From contig CAIWXX010000096.1 of NCBI GenBank assembly GCA_903916735.1, positions 1 through 64,000 on the forward strand: a DNA stretch of 64,000 bases. The letters are read 5' to 3'. The DNA comes from an uncultured Acidobacteriota bacterium. GTDB taxonomy: Bacteria; Acidobacteriota; CAIWXX01. The first letter of the stretch is position 1; every line of letters starts with the position of its first letter. A model generated the notes under the pieces. That model did not search any database, was not told where the DNA came from, and worked only from the letters and a program-made list of their open reading frames with translations. Shown here piece by piece: positions 55,878 to 64,000 of the stretch. Position numbers and translations under genes: made by a program.

Positions 55878-56189
55878 CTATGCCGCAAGCTCTTTTTGCT
55901 TTTCCAGGGCTTTGCCTGTTTTCAAGGCGCTCAGATCGCGCAAATCTCTGACGCCGAGTTCCATCCGCCGGAACCTCTCTCCTGGCCCATGCTCAGCATT
56001 GATCTCTCCGTTGACTCACTTGAACATCAAGAGCTTTTTCCATTCACGAACAGAAACACAAAGCCTGACCCTACCCTGCACCGGCGCAATCCACAGTTGT
56101 TGCTTCACGCCAAGTGCCATAATGGGTCGTTGTCGGTTGCACTTTCCGGTGAATGCCGGCTTTTGCCATGGAGACCCATCTGCCGGCAA
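55878..56189 (-). pseudogene. Small coding-like frame split by an in-frame TGA
   Basis: From TTG 56189 the frame reads LPADGSPWQKPAFTGK and on to MALGVKQQLWIAPVQGRVRL, then VSVREWKKLLMFK, and stops at TGA 56016-56018. Directly after, in the same frame, it continues for 45 residues (INAEHGPGERFRRMELG, then DLSALKTGKALEKQKELAA) to TAG. Both halves look coding. TGA is an ordinary stop elsewhere in the window, so a point mutation in a small gene is the simplest reading. The family is not recognised. Confidence 0.35.
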
Positions 56190-56344
56190 TGCTACATCCC
56201 GCGAGAGGAGTTCCTAAGAGGTATCGAAGCTGCATGAACCCTTTCTTGGCATGAATCGATGTTTTACATGGTATGAACGAGTAGTACCCATATCTGTTTT
56301 TCCATCATCGTGAGACCACATGCATAGGGGCGTGTCTTCGCTAC

Positions 56345-56602
56345 TCATTTTTGTTCGATGACGGCAACTTCAGCGCCGCGACGAATAGAGAAAACATCCC
56401 AGGGAAATTGTGCGATCTGTGGAAGATGTGTTTCGACACGAATACTCCATACATCGAGCGCGGATCCTGCACTACGCCCAGCGACGGGGTATAAACCCCT
56501 GACGGTGAGGTAGATCACTGATCCCTGGTGGAGAGGGTCGTGAGCTGTTTCAATGGCGGCAAAGACCATCCGGCGGGAGTCCGATAAGCGGCTTGCTGCC
56601 AA
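56345..56602 (-). CDS. Hypothetical small protein downstream of the spermidine-synthase-like gene
   Basis: 85 residues on the same strand and 65 bases after the 856-residue gene. The C-terminal half has protein-like character (ALDVWSIRVETHLPQIAQFP, then WDVFSIRRGAEVAVIEQK). The N-terminal part overlaps the opposite-strand transposase remnant at 56553-56639, so the real start may be further in, or the frame may itself be a remnant. No domain is recognised. Confidence 0.4.
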   Translation of the reverse strand: MAASRLSDSRRMVFAAIETAHDPLHQGSVIYLTVRGLYPVAGRSAGSALDVWSIRVETHLPQIAQFPWDVFSIRRGAEVAVIEQK

Positions 56603-56639
56603 GATCGAGTTGCTGGGCCAGCGCCTGGATCAAAAGTGA
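56553..56639 (+). pseudogene. C-terminal remnant of a REP-associated transposase
   Basis: A 28-residue frame (MAAKTIRRESDKRLAAKIEL, then LGQRLDQK) ends in TGA directly within the inverted REP-type end. Its charged, helical, Leu-spaced pattern resembles the C-termini of TnpA-REP proteins. It is short, so the call rests mainly on the adjacent element end. Confidence 0.35.
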
Positions 56640-56660
56640 AAAGTGAAGACCTGACCCCAA
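56632..56660 (-). repeat. Right REP-type element end (copy 2, inverted)
   Basis: AAGTGAAGACCTGACCCC preceded by a second GTGAAAA unit. Its reverse complement matches 1275-1303 over about 28 bases with about five differences. In full elements of this type such sequences bound the transposase gene on both sides in inverted orientation. Confidence 0.55.
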
Positions 56661-56667
56661 GTGACGA

Positions 56668-59238
56668 CTAATTCGGATGATGGAACGGCCATTGTTCCGG
56701 AGATCTTACATCCTTGCCTGCTCTGCCGGTGCTCTGGACACCGCCATTCAACATCTGCTGAAGAAAATTCTGCGCCAGCCCGTTGCCGGGGTCGAGGTGC
56801 AATGCATCTTGAGTTTTTCGAAGGCTCTGGTTCAACAACATCTTGCGAGAGGCCGCATCGGTCATTTCGACTGCTGTGACGGCCTGCGAAAGCGCGTCGA
56901 GAATGAGAAGATTCGAGCGACGAGATCTCTCCCACAGCGGCGCATCGGACCCCATAATGGGGATGTTGCCGATAGACGCATGCCTGAGCAATTCGGACAA
57001 CGTGTCGATTGGTGTACCTCGCCGTCGTCGGTCGGGGCTGAAGAACTCAACCCAAGGGCAATCATCTGTCATCGAGAGCGCATTGCCGGCGTAGGAGGCG
57101 AGGCCATCGGACGAGACCAAAAAGGATCCGATGATATCTTCGACGCGCCCGCAAGCCAGAGCGGCAAGTTCCTCATGGACTCTCGGACGCCTGCAGGCTT
57201 CTGAAATCCCCGCCGGATCGAGTGGGCCTGGTGCAGCAACCAAGAAGACGGTCGACCCTTGATAGACGAATATCATACCCAGTGGGAACACATCCAGAAA
57301 GGTTCTGATCAGGCCCGGGCCATCTGAAGGAGCCATCCCATGAAGTGGCAGCCATTGAACGTATGCGCCCATGGGGCTCAGACAACGCCGGACACCTTGA
57401 TAGAACTCACGCGAAAAGAGATTCGCTGTGCCGGCCATGCAGGGAAGTGGAGGTTCGGAGATGATGATATCGTACCGAGCCGTTGCGGCGTCGAGCCATG
57501 CTTTCGCATCATCATAGACAACATGAATACGCGGACGGACCGGCGGATGTTGGAGGAGACCCATGTTCACGGCTTGGAGCTGTGCGGACGCATCGGTGAC
57601 ATCACGTGATATTTCGATGATATCGATTGTGTCGAGAGGATGGCACGCCATCGCGGCCGCACTCGTCCCAGTGCCAAATCCAATCACCGCTCCCGTATGA
57701 GCTCGTGGCACGAGAAGCGCCGGCAGATGACCGAGCAAACGCATGTATCCATACCCCGGTCCCGCCCCAGCCATTTGAAAACTATCCACATAAAGTATGG
57801 AACCACGATAGTCGGGGTAATCTACTATCGCGACGGTGCAGGTCGCGCCTTCGCGGTAATATCGCATCACTGCCTTGCTTTCGAAGAGATGGTGTCGAAC
57901 AGCCACGGGAATCGAGAGGTGTGTCGTCAAGGCAATGACGACGATGATACCGATTGCGCTCAGCGCCGTGTACGTCCTCCGACAGAGGAGGGTTGTGCAT
58001 GCCAGAAGCAGACTGATCATCACAATGACCCACGAAAAGCGCCCGATTTGGGGGATCAGGATAAAGGTGGCGAGAGGAGCACCGATCATCGCGCCGATAG
58101 TATTCCAGAGATAGACACGAGAGAGTGTATAGCCTGGTGGGAGAGATGCTCGCGACAATACATGAGCGGCAACGGGGATCATCGCCCCGCTGATGAAGCA
58201 TGCAGGGAACACCAGCCTGAAAACATCCCAAAATAGACGGGCGAGGTAGGAATACCATCCAACAGCGCCAAGCGCTTCCCCCGTATATCCGACGGGAGTT
58301 GCGAGCGACTGCATGTAGAGGACGGGCGCAATACAGGCGATCCCGAGGCTGGAGCATAGCAGGCCCAGGAGATCAAAAGGATCACGCACTCGATTGAGGA
58401 TGGGTGCGCAGACGGCGCTGCCGAGCGCGACGCTGCCGAGATAGACAACGAGAATCGCAGAGAAAGCATAGATTGTCGTGGCGACGACAGCCACAATGAT
58501 ACGCGTCCAGAGCACCTCCAGAGCGAGCATCGACAAGCCGGAGACGAAAACCACGAACAAGGCCCGACGTGTCTCTTTTTGAAAGACGTGCCCTGATATA
58601 TCGAAAGGACTCGGTTCAACCTGGGCATGTGGTTGTCTCGACATGACAAGTGCGATGATACCGATGATGAGACTGCCGATCACGGCAACATCAGCGGTGC
58701 CACGCAGACCGAGTCGAGCGATCCCATCGAACCCGGCCCATGCGGCTCCGGACATCGCGCCAACGGTATTCGCGGCATAGAGTATGGCAGCGCGGCGCCC
58801 AAGAGAACCAGCTCCTTCAGATGCCCGCCCTAAAGCCGGATAGGTGCCACCCATGAATGTAGCCGGGATGAGCAAGACCAGGAATGCCATGCAGAGCCGG
58901 CTGCCGACGAGCAACAGAGGATACGAAACCAAGTGCGGATAGAGGAGCCGTTGAGCCATCTGCACGAACATGATGAGAGTCGGTACGCATACAGCCCAAC
59001 AAGCGATGCCTATTTCCAGCCATGCGTACAACTTCAGAGGAGTGCGGGAATTGTCTGCATATCCACCGAACAAACGGCTGCCGAGAGCGAGGCCTGCCAT
59101 GAATGCCGCAAGGACGACAGCCATCGTATGACCGGCTGCCCCAAGTGTACTCGCCAACATGCGATTCCAGGCGACTTCATAAGCAAGCGCCGATGCACCG
59201 GAGACGAAATAAAGCGTCGCCAGAATCCGCACTTTCAT
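56668..59238 (-). CDS. Membrane-fused spermidine-synthase-like protein
   Basis: 856 residues. The N-terminal half has some 12 or more membrane helices in two related blocks (YFVSGASALAYEVAWNRMLA near residue 10, FVSGLSMLALEVLWTRIIVA near 225). The second half is a spermine/spermidine synthase-like methyltransferase-fold domain with GAVIGFGTGTSAAAM as nucleotide-binding loop and DIIISEPPLP as the later acidic motif. The C-terminal 80 residues are helical (SLRKTQDALHLDPGNGLAQN, TPR-like). Fusions of this kind are common in uncultivated bacteria and have no established reaction, so aminopropyl transfer is not shown. Confidence 0.85.
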   Translation of the reverse strand: MKVRILATLYFVSGASALAYEVAWNRMLASTLGAAGHTMAVVLAAFMAGLALGSRLFGGYADNSRTPLKLYAWLEIGIACWAVCVPTLIMFVQMAQRLLYPHLVSYPLLLVGSRLCMAFLVLLIPATFMGGTYPALGRASEGAGSLGRRAAILYAANTVGAMSGAAWAGFDGIARLGLRGTADVAVIGSLIIGIIALVMSRQPHAQVEPSPFDISGHVFQKETRRALFVVFVSGLSMLALEVLWTRIIVAVVATTIYAFSAILVVYLGSVALGSAVCAPILNRVRDPFDLLGLLCSSLGIACIAPVLYMQSLATPVGYTGEALGAVGWYSYLARLFWDVFRLVFPACFISGAMIPVAAHVLSRASLPPGYTLSRVYLWNTIGAMIGAPLATFILIPQIGRFSWVIVMISLLLACTTLLCRRTYTALSAIGIIVVIALTTHLSIPVAVRHHLFESKAVMRYYREGATCTVAIVDYPDYRGSILYVDSFQMAGAGPGYGYMRLLGHLPALLVPRAHTGAVIGFGTGTSAAAMACHPLDTIDIIEISRDVTDASAQLQAVNMGLLQHPPVRPRIHVVYDDAKAWLDAATARYDIIISEPPLPCMAGTANLFSREFYQGVRRCLSPMGAYVQWLPLHGMAPSDGPGLIRTFLDVFPLGMIFVYQGSTVFLVAAPGPLDPAGISEACRRPRVHEELAALACGRVEDIIGSFLVSSDGLASYAGNALSMTDDCPWVEFFSPDRRRRGTPIDTLSELLRHASIGNIPIMGSDAPLWERSRRSNLLILDALSQAVTAVEMTDAASRKMLLNQSLRKTQDALHLDPGNGLAQNFLQQMLNGGVQSTGRAGKDVRSPEQWPFHHPN

Positions 59239-59395
59239 GAAACACAGAATATCCCAACGAAGATGATCACGCCAGCTAGGTAGGATTGTGGATTATAAGG
59301 ATTTGCTTTTTCGACTGGATCCCGGATACGGCGGTAGTGGCTGTAACTGCTTGGTGGACATAGAGAAGTCGGAACCCAAAAGGTGAATATTTTTC
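59239..59395. other. Divergent spacer, left half
   Basis: The 426 bases 59239-59664 separate divergent genes. This left part shows no gene. The right part holds the promoter at 59396-59424 and a short plus-strand frame (59396-59581) that I do not consider real, since it begins within the promoter. Confidence 0.45.
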
Positions 59396-59424
59396 TTGAC
59401 AAGATCATGGCGCCGTGATTTAAT
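59396..59424 (+). promoter_or_regulatory. Promoter upstream of the PotA-like gene
   Basis: A perfect TTGACA (59396-59401), a 17-base spacer and TTTAAT (59419-59424). The leader to the ABC gene would be about 230 bases. Confidence 0.65.
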
Positions 59425-59664
59425 GGGGCCATGTTACATAAAATCATATCAAGTTTCATTCGTGAAAAGAATAAAGTTATCCTCGTTTTCCAATTTCTGG
59501 AACATGAAAAAGCTTTCTATTGAAAGTGCCACGATTGATATCCGTCATTCCTACCTGCGAAATTCCGACTTTTCATATTAGAGGCATTTCTCGTTGACAG
59601 TCTCTGATCCATTCTGCTATTTTGCCGAAGGTCCGGATGAAGGGCGGGATTCTCGATTTCAGAA

Positions 59665-60723
59665 ATGATCGAACTCACCGATGTTGTCAAGGAGTTCGAC
59701 GGCGTCCGCGTTGTCGATCTCATCGAACTGAAGATTAAGCAGGGCGAATTTCTCACTTTTCTCGGCCCGCGCGATTCCGGCAAGACTACGATTCTACGAT
59801 TGATGGCCGGCTTTGATTATCCGACCTCAGGCCGGATTGTTATTGAAGGGCGCGATTCAACTCACGATCTGCCGCATCACCGTAACGTCCATATGATCGG
59901 CAGCGGCCCTTCGCTTTTCCCTCACATGACGGTTGCCGAAAACGTAGCCTTCGGTCTGCGGCTTAGAAAGCAGACCACTTCGGAAATAGAGCCGAAAGTC
60001 AACGACGTCCTGAAACTCCTGCATCTTAACGAATTCGCCGGGCGCATGCCGAAACAGCTTACTCGAAGCCAGCAGCAGCAAGCGGCAATCGCGCGCGCGC
60101 TCGTCCTCCATCCTGCCGCTCTTCTCCTCGATGAACCACTCGGCTCGCTGGATATTAAGGTGCGAAAGCAGATGCAAATGGAATTGAAGCATCTCCAGAT
60201 GAAACTCGGCATAGCTTTTATTTATGCGACTCGCGATCCTGAAGAATCGCTCATCATGTCCGATAGAATCGCCGTGATCATCCAAGGGCGCTTGGTTCAG
60301 ATCGGGCGCGCGGCTGAGATTTATGATCGGCCCGCGACCAGCCACGTCGCTGGCCTCATTGGTGAGACCAATCTGATCCAAGGGCGGATTGAATTCATAG
60401 GACGCAATGAAGCCACACTCCGACGCGGGGATTTTTTAGTGGCGGTCCATCGAGTTCAGGGTCTGGAACATGGATGCGATGCTTTTCTATCTGTCCGCCC
60501 CGAGAGAGTCTGGTTTTCGACGGGTGTCTCTCACAAATCCTTTCGGGGGGTTCTCAAAGAGAAGATCGATATCGGGTCTACCGTGAAATTGATCGTTGAA
60601 ACTCCCGGCATCGAAACCATGATCATTTCAACGCAGGATCGTGAATCCGCGAGCCTCGTGAGCCCCGGAGATACTCTCAACTTTGGCTGGGATGCCCAGG
60701 ATGGGCATCTCCTTCTCGGCTAG
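59665..60723 (+). CDS. Orphan PotA/MalK-like ABC ATPase with degenerate catalytic motifs
   Basis: 352 residues, with an ATPase domain and then a TOBE-type C-terminal domain. Walker A (GPRDSGKTT, 34-42) and Walker B with its glutamate (LLLDEPLGSLD, 153-163) are intact. The signature is LTRSQ (132-136) instead of LSGGQ. The Q-loop glutamine position is S80 in MIGSGPSLFPHMTV, and the H-loop histidine is R190 in IYATRDPEE. In family members the signature and H-loop contact and help hydrolyse ATP across the dimer. No permease or binding protein is adjacent. It may be a regulatory or non-canonical ATPase, and the frame is intact throughout. Confidence 0.88.
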   Translation: MIELTDVVKEFDGVRVVDLIELKIKQGEFLTFLGPRDSGKTTILRLMAGFDYPTSGRIVIEGRDSTHDLPHHRNVHMIGSGPSLFPHMTVAENVAFGLRLRKQTTSEIEPKVNDVLKLLHLNEFAGRMPKQLTRSQQQQAAIARALVLHPAALLLDEPLGSLDIKVRKQMQMELKHLQMKLGIAFIYATRDPEESLIMSDRIAVIIQGRLVQIGRAAEIYDRPATSHVAGLIGETNLIQGRIEFIGRNEATLRRGDFLVAVHRVQGLEHGCDAFLSVRPERVWFSTGVSHKSFRGVLKEKIDIGSTVKLIVETPGIETMIISTQDRESASLVSPGDTLNFGWDAQDGHLLLG

Positions 60724-60810
60724 TGTCGTGTGCGCTCGAAATACCTGACCATATCTGACACGTTATTGGTGCCCTGCTCTGCGCTGCTCTTTTTGTGCAT
60801 GTAGACGTAG

Positions 60811-60855
60811 ACGCAGACGAATTTCATCCACGACGATGACTGCGTCTGCGTTTTT
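60811..60855 (+). terminator. Terminator candidate after the PotA-like gene
   Basis: ACGCAGAC and GTCTGCGT pair (8 bp) across a 25-base loop, with TTTT directly after the stem. The loop is long, so strength is uncertain. Confidence 0.45.
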
Positions 60856-61083
60856 CAATACCAGATTAACGAATTTTTCAGATAATTGATAAGATCACAT
60901 TTGTCTGACATGACACGGTCGGATGAGAAAGCAAGATGCTATTATTGGTGCGCAGTTCTTCTGATGGGCACCTATTCTTGAGTTCGTATATCGGTCTGTC
61001 GCAAATGAGGGTAGAATAGGATGTGCCTTTTATCTTGCCGTATGGAACAATAATTGCAATGCTAACAGCCTTTTTTTTGCTTT
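60856..61083. other. Spacer before glgX
   Basis: No gene is supported. No clear ribosome-binding site is visible before the glgX ATG: the preceding bases are a T-run (TTTTTTTTGCTTT). Confidence 0.45.
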
Positions 61084-63174
61084 ATGAGTTCTAACGATAT
61101 CATACCCGGTGCAAGTTTCCCGCTCGGGGCGACGGTCATCTCCGGCGGAGTTAACTTTAGTGTTTTTTCCAGGAATGCCACATCAGTCGAACTGCTCCTC
61201 TTTGAATGTGAAGCTGATGCTCCGGTACGCCTCATCAGCCTTTCTCGTCACATGTATTGCACTTCTCACTACTGGCACATTTTTGTGCCGGGGATCCGGC
61301 CTGGCCAGATTTATGGATATCGAGTTGAGGGGCCTTCTGAAAAACACAAAGGATACGGGTTCGACTCTACAAAGGTTCTTCTCGATCCCTATGGACTCGC
61401 AGTTGTCGTCCCCAGAGATTACAGCCGATTGATGGCGAGCCGCCCGGGCGACAACATAGCGGGCGCGATGAAGAGTGTCGTGGTAGATCCGGAGCTTTAT
61501 CAATGGGAAGGCGATACTCCATTGAGGCGTCCATTCTCAAAAACAATCATCTACGAGATGCATGTCGGGGGATTTACGCGTCATGAGAGTTCGGGTGTGG
61601 CTCCCTCTAAGCGTGGCACTTACACGGGGCTGATTGAAAAGATACCCTATTTGAAAGACCTTGGGATCACTGCCGTAGAACTGCTTCCTATTTTTCAATT
61701 CGATGAACAGGATGGCCCTCCAGGCCTTGCGAATTACTGGGGCTACAGCCCGGTTTCCTTTTTCGCTCCACACGCAGCCTATAGTTCTCGCAAGGATCCG
61801 CTTGGCCCCTTGGACGAATTCCGTGATTTGGTCAAAGCGCTCCATCGCGCCGGGATCGAAATTCTCCTTGATGTAGTCTATAACCATACCGCTGAAGGCG
61901 GCCAGGACGGGCCGACACTCTGTTTTAAAGGCTTTGCAAATGATGTCTACTACATCATGGACGAAGACCGGATGCACTATGCTGATTTCGCCGGCACCGG
62001 CAACACACTCAACGCTAATCAGCCGATTGTCCGTCGCATGATCCTCGACAGCCTTCATTATTGGGTCGAGCAGATGCATGTGGACGGTTTTCGTTTTGAC
62101 CTGGCGTCTATCTTGTCGCGCGATGAATCCGGCCGGCCGATGGAGAATCCACCTGTTATTTGGGACATCGATTCTGATCCGGTCCTGGCCGGAATTAAGC
62201 TCATCGCTGAAGCGTGGGATGCAGCCGGCCTTTACCAGGTTGGCAGTTTTGTCGGGGACAACTGGAAAGAGTGGAATGGAAAATTCCGAGACGACGTTCG
62301 GAGCTTCTTCAGAGGCGACGAAGGTTCGGTCTCTCGAATCGCCACGCGAATGCTCGGCAGCCCCGATATTTTCGCTCATCAAGAACGAGAGCCGGAACTG
62401 AGCGTTAATTTCGTCACATGCCATGACGGGTTTACATTGAACGATCTCGTTTCCTACGATCACAAGCATAATGAGGCGAATGACGAAGATAATCGCGATG
62501 GAACAGATGAGAATCTGAGCTGGAACTGTGGCGTTGACGGCCTGACCATGGATGCCGAAATTCAGGAGCTTCGAAACCGACAGGCGAAGAATTTTTTGAC
62601 AGTGACGTTGCTTTCATTGGGCACGCCGATGCTCTTGATGGGTGACGAATTCCTCCGGACCCAGAATGGCAACAACAATGCGTACTGTCAGGATAATGAA
62701 ATCAGCTGGCTTGACTGGAGACTGCTGGATATCCACGATGATATCCTTCGTTTTACAAAGCAACTTATTGTTAGCCGTCTTCGCCGAGATAGCGTGGTAC
62801 CGGCGGAGAACTTGAGCCTCAACCAGATTTTGCAGCATGCACATTTTCAATGGCACGGCGTCCGCCTCGGTCAGCCCGATTGGAGCACTCATTCACACAG
62901 CCTTGCGGTATCCACTAGTAGCCGTGATGAGGCGCTTAGCTTTTACATGATGATGAATGCTTATTGGGAAGGACTCGAGTTTGAGCTCCCTCCAGCCGGC
63001 ATCGATGGCAGCCTTCACTGGCATCTATGGATTGATACCTTCCGTCAGACTCCCCATGATATCTGCTCATGGGTCGATGCGCCTTTGGTGGATTCATCAA
63101 TCTATTTCGTACAGCCTCGCTCAATAGTCGTTCTCATGACTGTTCTCAATAGGGAGGCATGTAAGAAGCCGTGA
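61084..63174 (+). CDS. glgX: Glycogen debranching enzyme (isoamylase type)
   Basis: 696 residues, a CBM48-like N-terminal domain then a GH13 catalytic barrel. Conserved regions are DVVYNHTAEGG, the nucleophile segment VDGFRFDLAS, the acid/base IAEAWDAAGLYQVG and NFVTCHDGFTLNDLVSY. It hydrolyses alpha-1,6 branches of limit dextrins from glycogen. No other glg gene is visible, but a phosphofructokinase follows 67 bases later, so glucose units could enter glycolysis. It starts after a T-run with no ribosome-binding site. Confidence 0.94.
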   Translation: MSSNDIIPGASFPLGATVISGGVNFSVFSRNATSVELLLFECEADAPVRLISLSRHMYCTSHYWHIFVPGIRPGQIYGYRVEGPSEKHKGYGFDSTKVLLDPYGLAVVVPRDYSRLMASRPGDNIAGAMKSVVVDPELYQWEGDTPLRRPFSKTIIYEMHVGGFTRHESSGVAPSKRGTYTGLIEKIPYLKDLGITAVELLPIFQFDEQDGPPGLANYWGYSPVSFFAPHAAYSSRKDPLGPLDEFRDLVKALHRAGIEILLDVVYNHTAEGGQDGPTLCFKGFANDVYYIMDEDRMHYADFAGTGNTLNANQPIVRRMILDSLHYWVEQMHVDGFRFDLASILSRDESGRPMENPPVIWDIDSDPVLAGIKLIAEAWDAAGLYQVGSFVGDNWKEWNGKFRDDVRSFFRGDEGSVSRIATRMLGSPDIFAHQEREPELSVNFVTCHDGFTLNDLVSYDHKHNEANDEDNRDGTDENLSWNCGVDGLTMDAEIQELRNRQAKNFLTVTLLSLGTPMLLMGDEFLRTQNGNNNAYCQDNEISWLDWRLLDIHDDILRFTKQLIVSRLRRDSVVPAENLSLNQILQHAHFQWHGVRLGQPDWSTHSHSLAVSTSSRDEALSFYMMMNAYWEGLEFELPPAGIDGSLHWHLWIDTFRQTPHDICSWVDAPLVDSSIYFVQPRSIVVLMTVLNREACKKP

Positions 63175-63241
63175 TCAGGTGTGGTTGAAATGAGAATCGC
63201 TTGCCGTCCATTATTAATTCATTCTTCAGAGGGTGGCGCTG

Positions 63242-64000
63242 ATGCAAGAAAGTCCATTGAATTTCGGCATTGATTGCTTGGGCGAATGCAACATTATTTC
63301 GCCCGTCCGAGGAGGACGATTCATCGGCACCGGCGATCGCCTCCTTTATGATTCTGATCTGAAGACGATCGAAGGCCAACTTGACGCCGGTTTGGTACCG
63401 CCGACTTTGGAAAAAGCCGGACCGAGAGATAAAATCTACTTCGATCCGGTGAACCTCCGATGTGGAATTGTGACTTGCGGCGGGCTCTGCCCCGGTCTGA
63501 ACGATGTCATTCGCGCCATTGTGCTCAGCCTCTACCACCACTATGGAGTTCGAGTTGTCATGGGGTTTCCATTCGGGTTTGAGGGACTGACAAAGGAACA
63601 TGGTCACACACCGAGAGAACTAACACCCGAAGTGGTGAGGGATATCCACGAAACCGGCGGCACGATCCTCGGTACATCGCGTGGCAATCAGGATGTGTGT
63701 GAGATGGTCGATACTCTGGAACGGATGAACATCGGGATCTTGTTCACAATTGGAGGCGACGGAGCCCTTCACGGGGCACAGGCGATCACTGAAGAGATCC
63801 GAAAACGAGGCCGAAAGATTGCAGTGATCGGAATTCCCAAGACGATTGATAATGATATTTCCTACGTTCAGAAGGCATTCGGGTTCGAGACGGCGGTTTC
63901 AGTGGCCAAGACCATTATCTGTTCAGCGCATACCGAAGCAACCGGAGCGCGAAACGGAATCGGGCTCGTCAAGTTGATGGGCCGGGAGTCAGGCTTTATC
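63242..64000 (+). CDS. 6-phosphofructokinase, partial (cut by window end)
   Basis: 253 residues are visible and the frame is open at the right edge. Key motifs are IVTCGGLCPGLNDVIRAIV, ILFTIGGDGALHGAQ and VIGIPKTIDNDISYVQKAFG. The glycine in GGDGA (where PPi-dependent enzymes have GGDD) suggests ATP as donor. The PKTIDND form and the long N-terminal lead place it with the plant-like/group of longer PFKs. It phosphorylates fructose 6-phosphate in glycolysis. ATG 63242 follows GAGGGTGG. Confidence 0.88.
   Translation, partial: MQESPLNFGIDCLGECNIISPVRGGRFIGTGDRLLYDSDLKTIEGQLDAGLVPPTLEKAGPRDKIYFDPVNLRCGIVTCGGLCPGLNDVIRAIVLSLYHHYGVRVVMGFPFGFEGLTKEHGHTPRELTPEVVRDIHETGGTILGTSRGNQDVCEMVDTLERMNIGILFTIGGDGALHGAQAITEEIRKRGRKIAVIGIPKTIDNDISYVQKAFGFETAVSVAKTIICSAHTEATGARNGIGLVKLMGRESGFI

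Noticed and set aside
55878-56189. UGA recoding (selenocysteine or a UGA-glycine code)
   Set aside because: TGA ends several well-supported genes in the window (for example dnaK, glgX and cysteine desulfurase), and no SECIS-like structure or selenoprotein family was recognisable.
55690-56217. Plus-strand 175-codon frame
   Set aside because: Low-complexity Ser/Cys/Leu composition, no ribosome-binding site, and the opposite strand looks more coding.
1-64000. tRNA, rRNA or CRISPR loci
   Set aside because: No cloverleaf with a T-loop GGTTCGAATCC-like core, no rRNA signature and no regularly spaced direct repeats were seen by eye. A tRNAscan or CRISPR finder run would settle it.

Overview
The window comes from a Gram-negative, probably anaerobic, heterotrophic bacterium of moderate GC content. 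The evidence is an LPS-export ATPase (LptB), outer-membrane-type lipoproteins, oxygen-sensitive ferredoxin-linked oxidoreductase and class I fumarase genes, and a bacterial microcompartment (BMC) shell locus. The BMC gene set (three pentamer genes, one hexamer gene, one class II aldolase) resembles the PVM type known from Planctomycetes and Verrucomicrobia. It also occurs in uncultivated phyla, so I cannot name the phylum. I see no tRNA, rRNA or CRISPR array.

Layout. 1-3400: a stomatin-like SPFH gene followed by decayed mobile DNA: the start of a REP-associated tyrosine transposase, the front of an ISL3 transposase, and the back of an unrelated DDE transposase carrying an in-frame amber codon. 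3600-14600: rpsL-rpsG-fusA, then rpsJ to rplF. There is no tuf between fusA and rpsJ, and the operon ends at rplF instead of continuing to rplR-rpsE-secY. 14600-17850: an isoprenylcysteine-methyltransferase-like gene, a DUF1624-type membrane acyltransferase, and an FHA-GGDEF diguanylate cyclase. 18066-20420: a minus-strand BMC operon of a membrane YHS protein, an aldolase with a C-terminal encapsulation-type helix, BMC-H and three BMC-P genes. 20590-25800: an anti-sigma kinase/STAS pair and grpE-dnaK-dnaJ. 26100-28100: a TPR protein and lptB.

28190-38200 looks like a catabolic and energy module. It holds a ferritin-like protein, a VOR-type branched-chain 2-oxoacid:ferredoxin oxidoreductase (fused delta-beta, gamma, alpha) with a P-loop ATPase, class I fumarase, a phosphotransacylase-butyrate kinase fusion and a separate phosphate butyryltransferase. 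Together these could turn branched-chain oxoacids into acyl-CoA, acyl-phosphate and acid, yielding reduced ferredoxin and ATP. 38250-50810 holds housekeeping and envelope genes: a SYLF protein, a secreted gluzincin, tsaB-rimI, a TPR lipoprotein, a GT-C-like membrane protein with no ordinary start codon, a MinD-like ATPase, iscS, cysS, an aminotransferase and yraN.

50880-55350 is a compact, visibly GC-richer livKHMGF branched-chain amino acid transporter, whose substrates would suit the VOR/Ptb/Buk pathway. 55350-56660 is decayed sequence ending in a second REP-type end. Then come a membrane-fused spermidine-synthase-like protein, an orphan PotA-like ATPase with altered catalytic motifs, glgX, and a 6-phosphofructokinase cut by the window end.

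The observations most worth a second look are the small BMC operon with its tagged aldolase, the PotA-like ATPase with degenerate Q-loop, signature and H-loop, the membrane protein without a start codon, the zinc-ribbon extension on GrpE, the acyltransferase-kinase fusion beside VOR, and the two truncated ends of the ribosomal operons.
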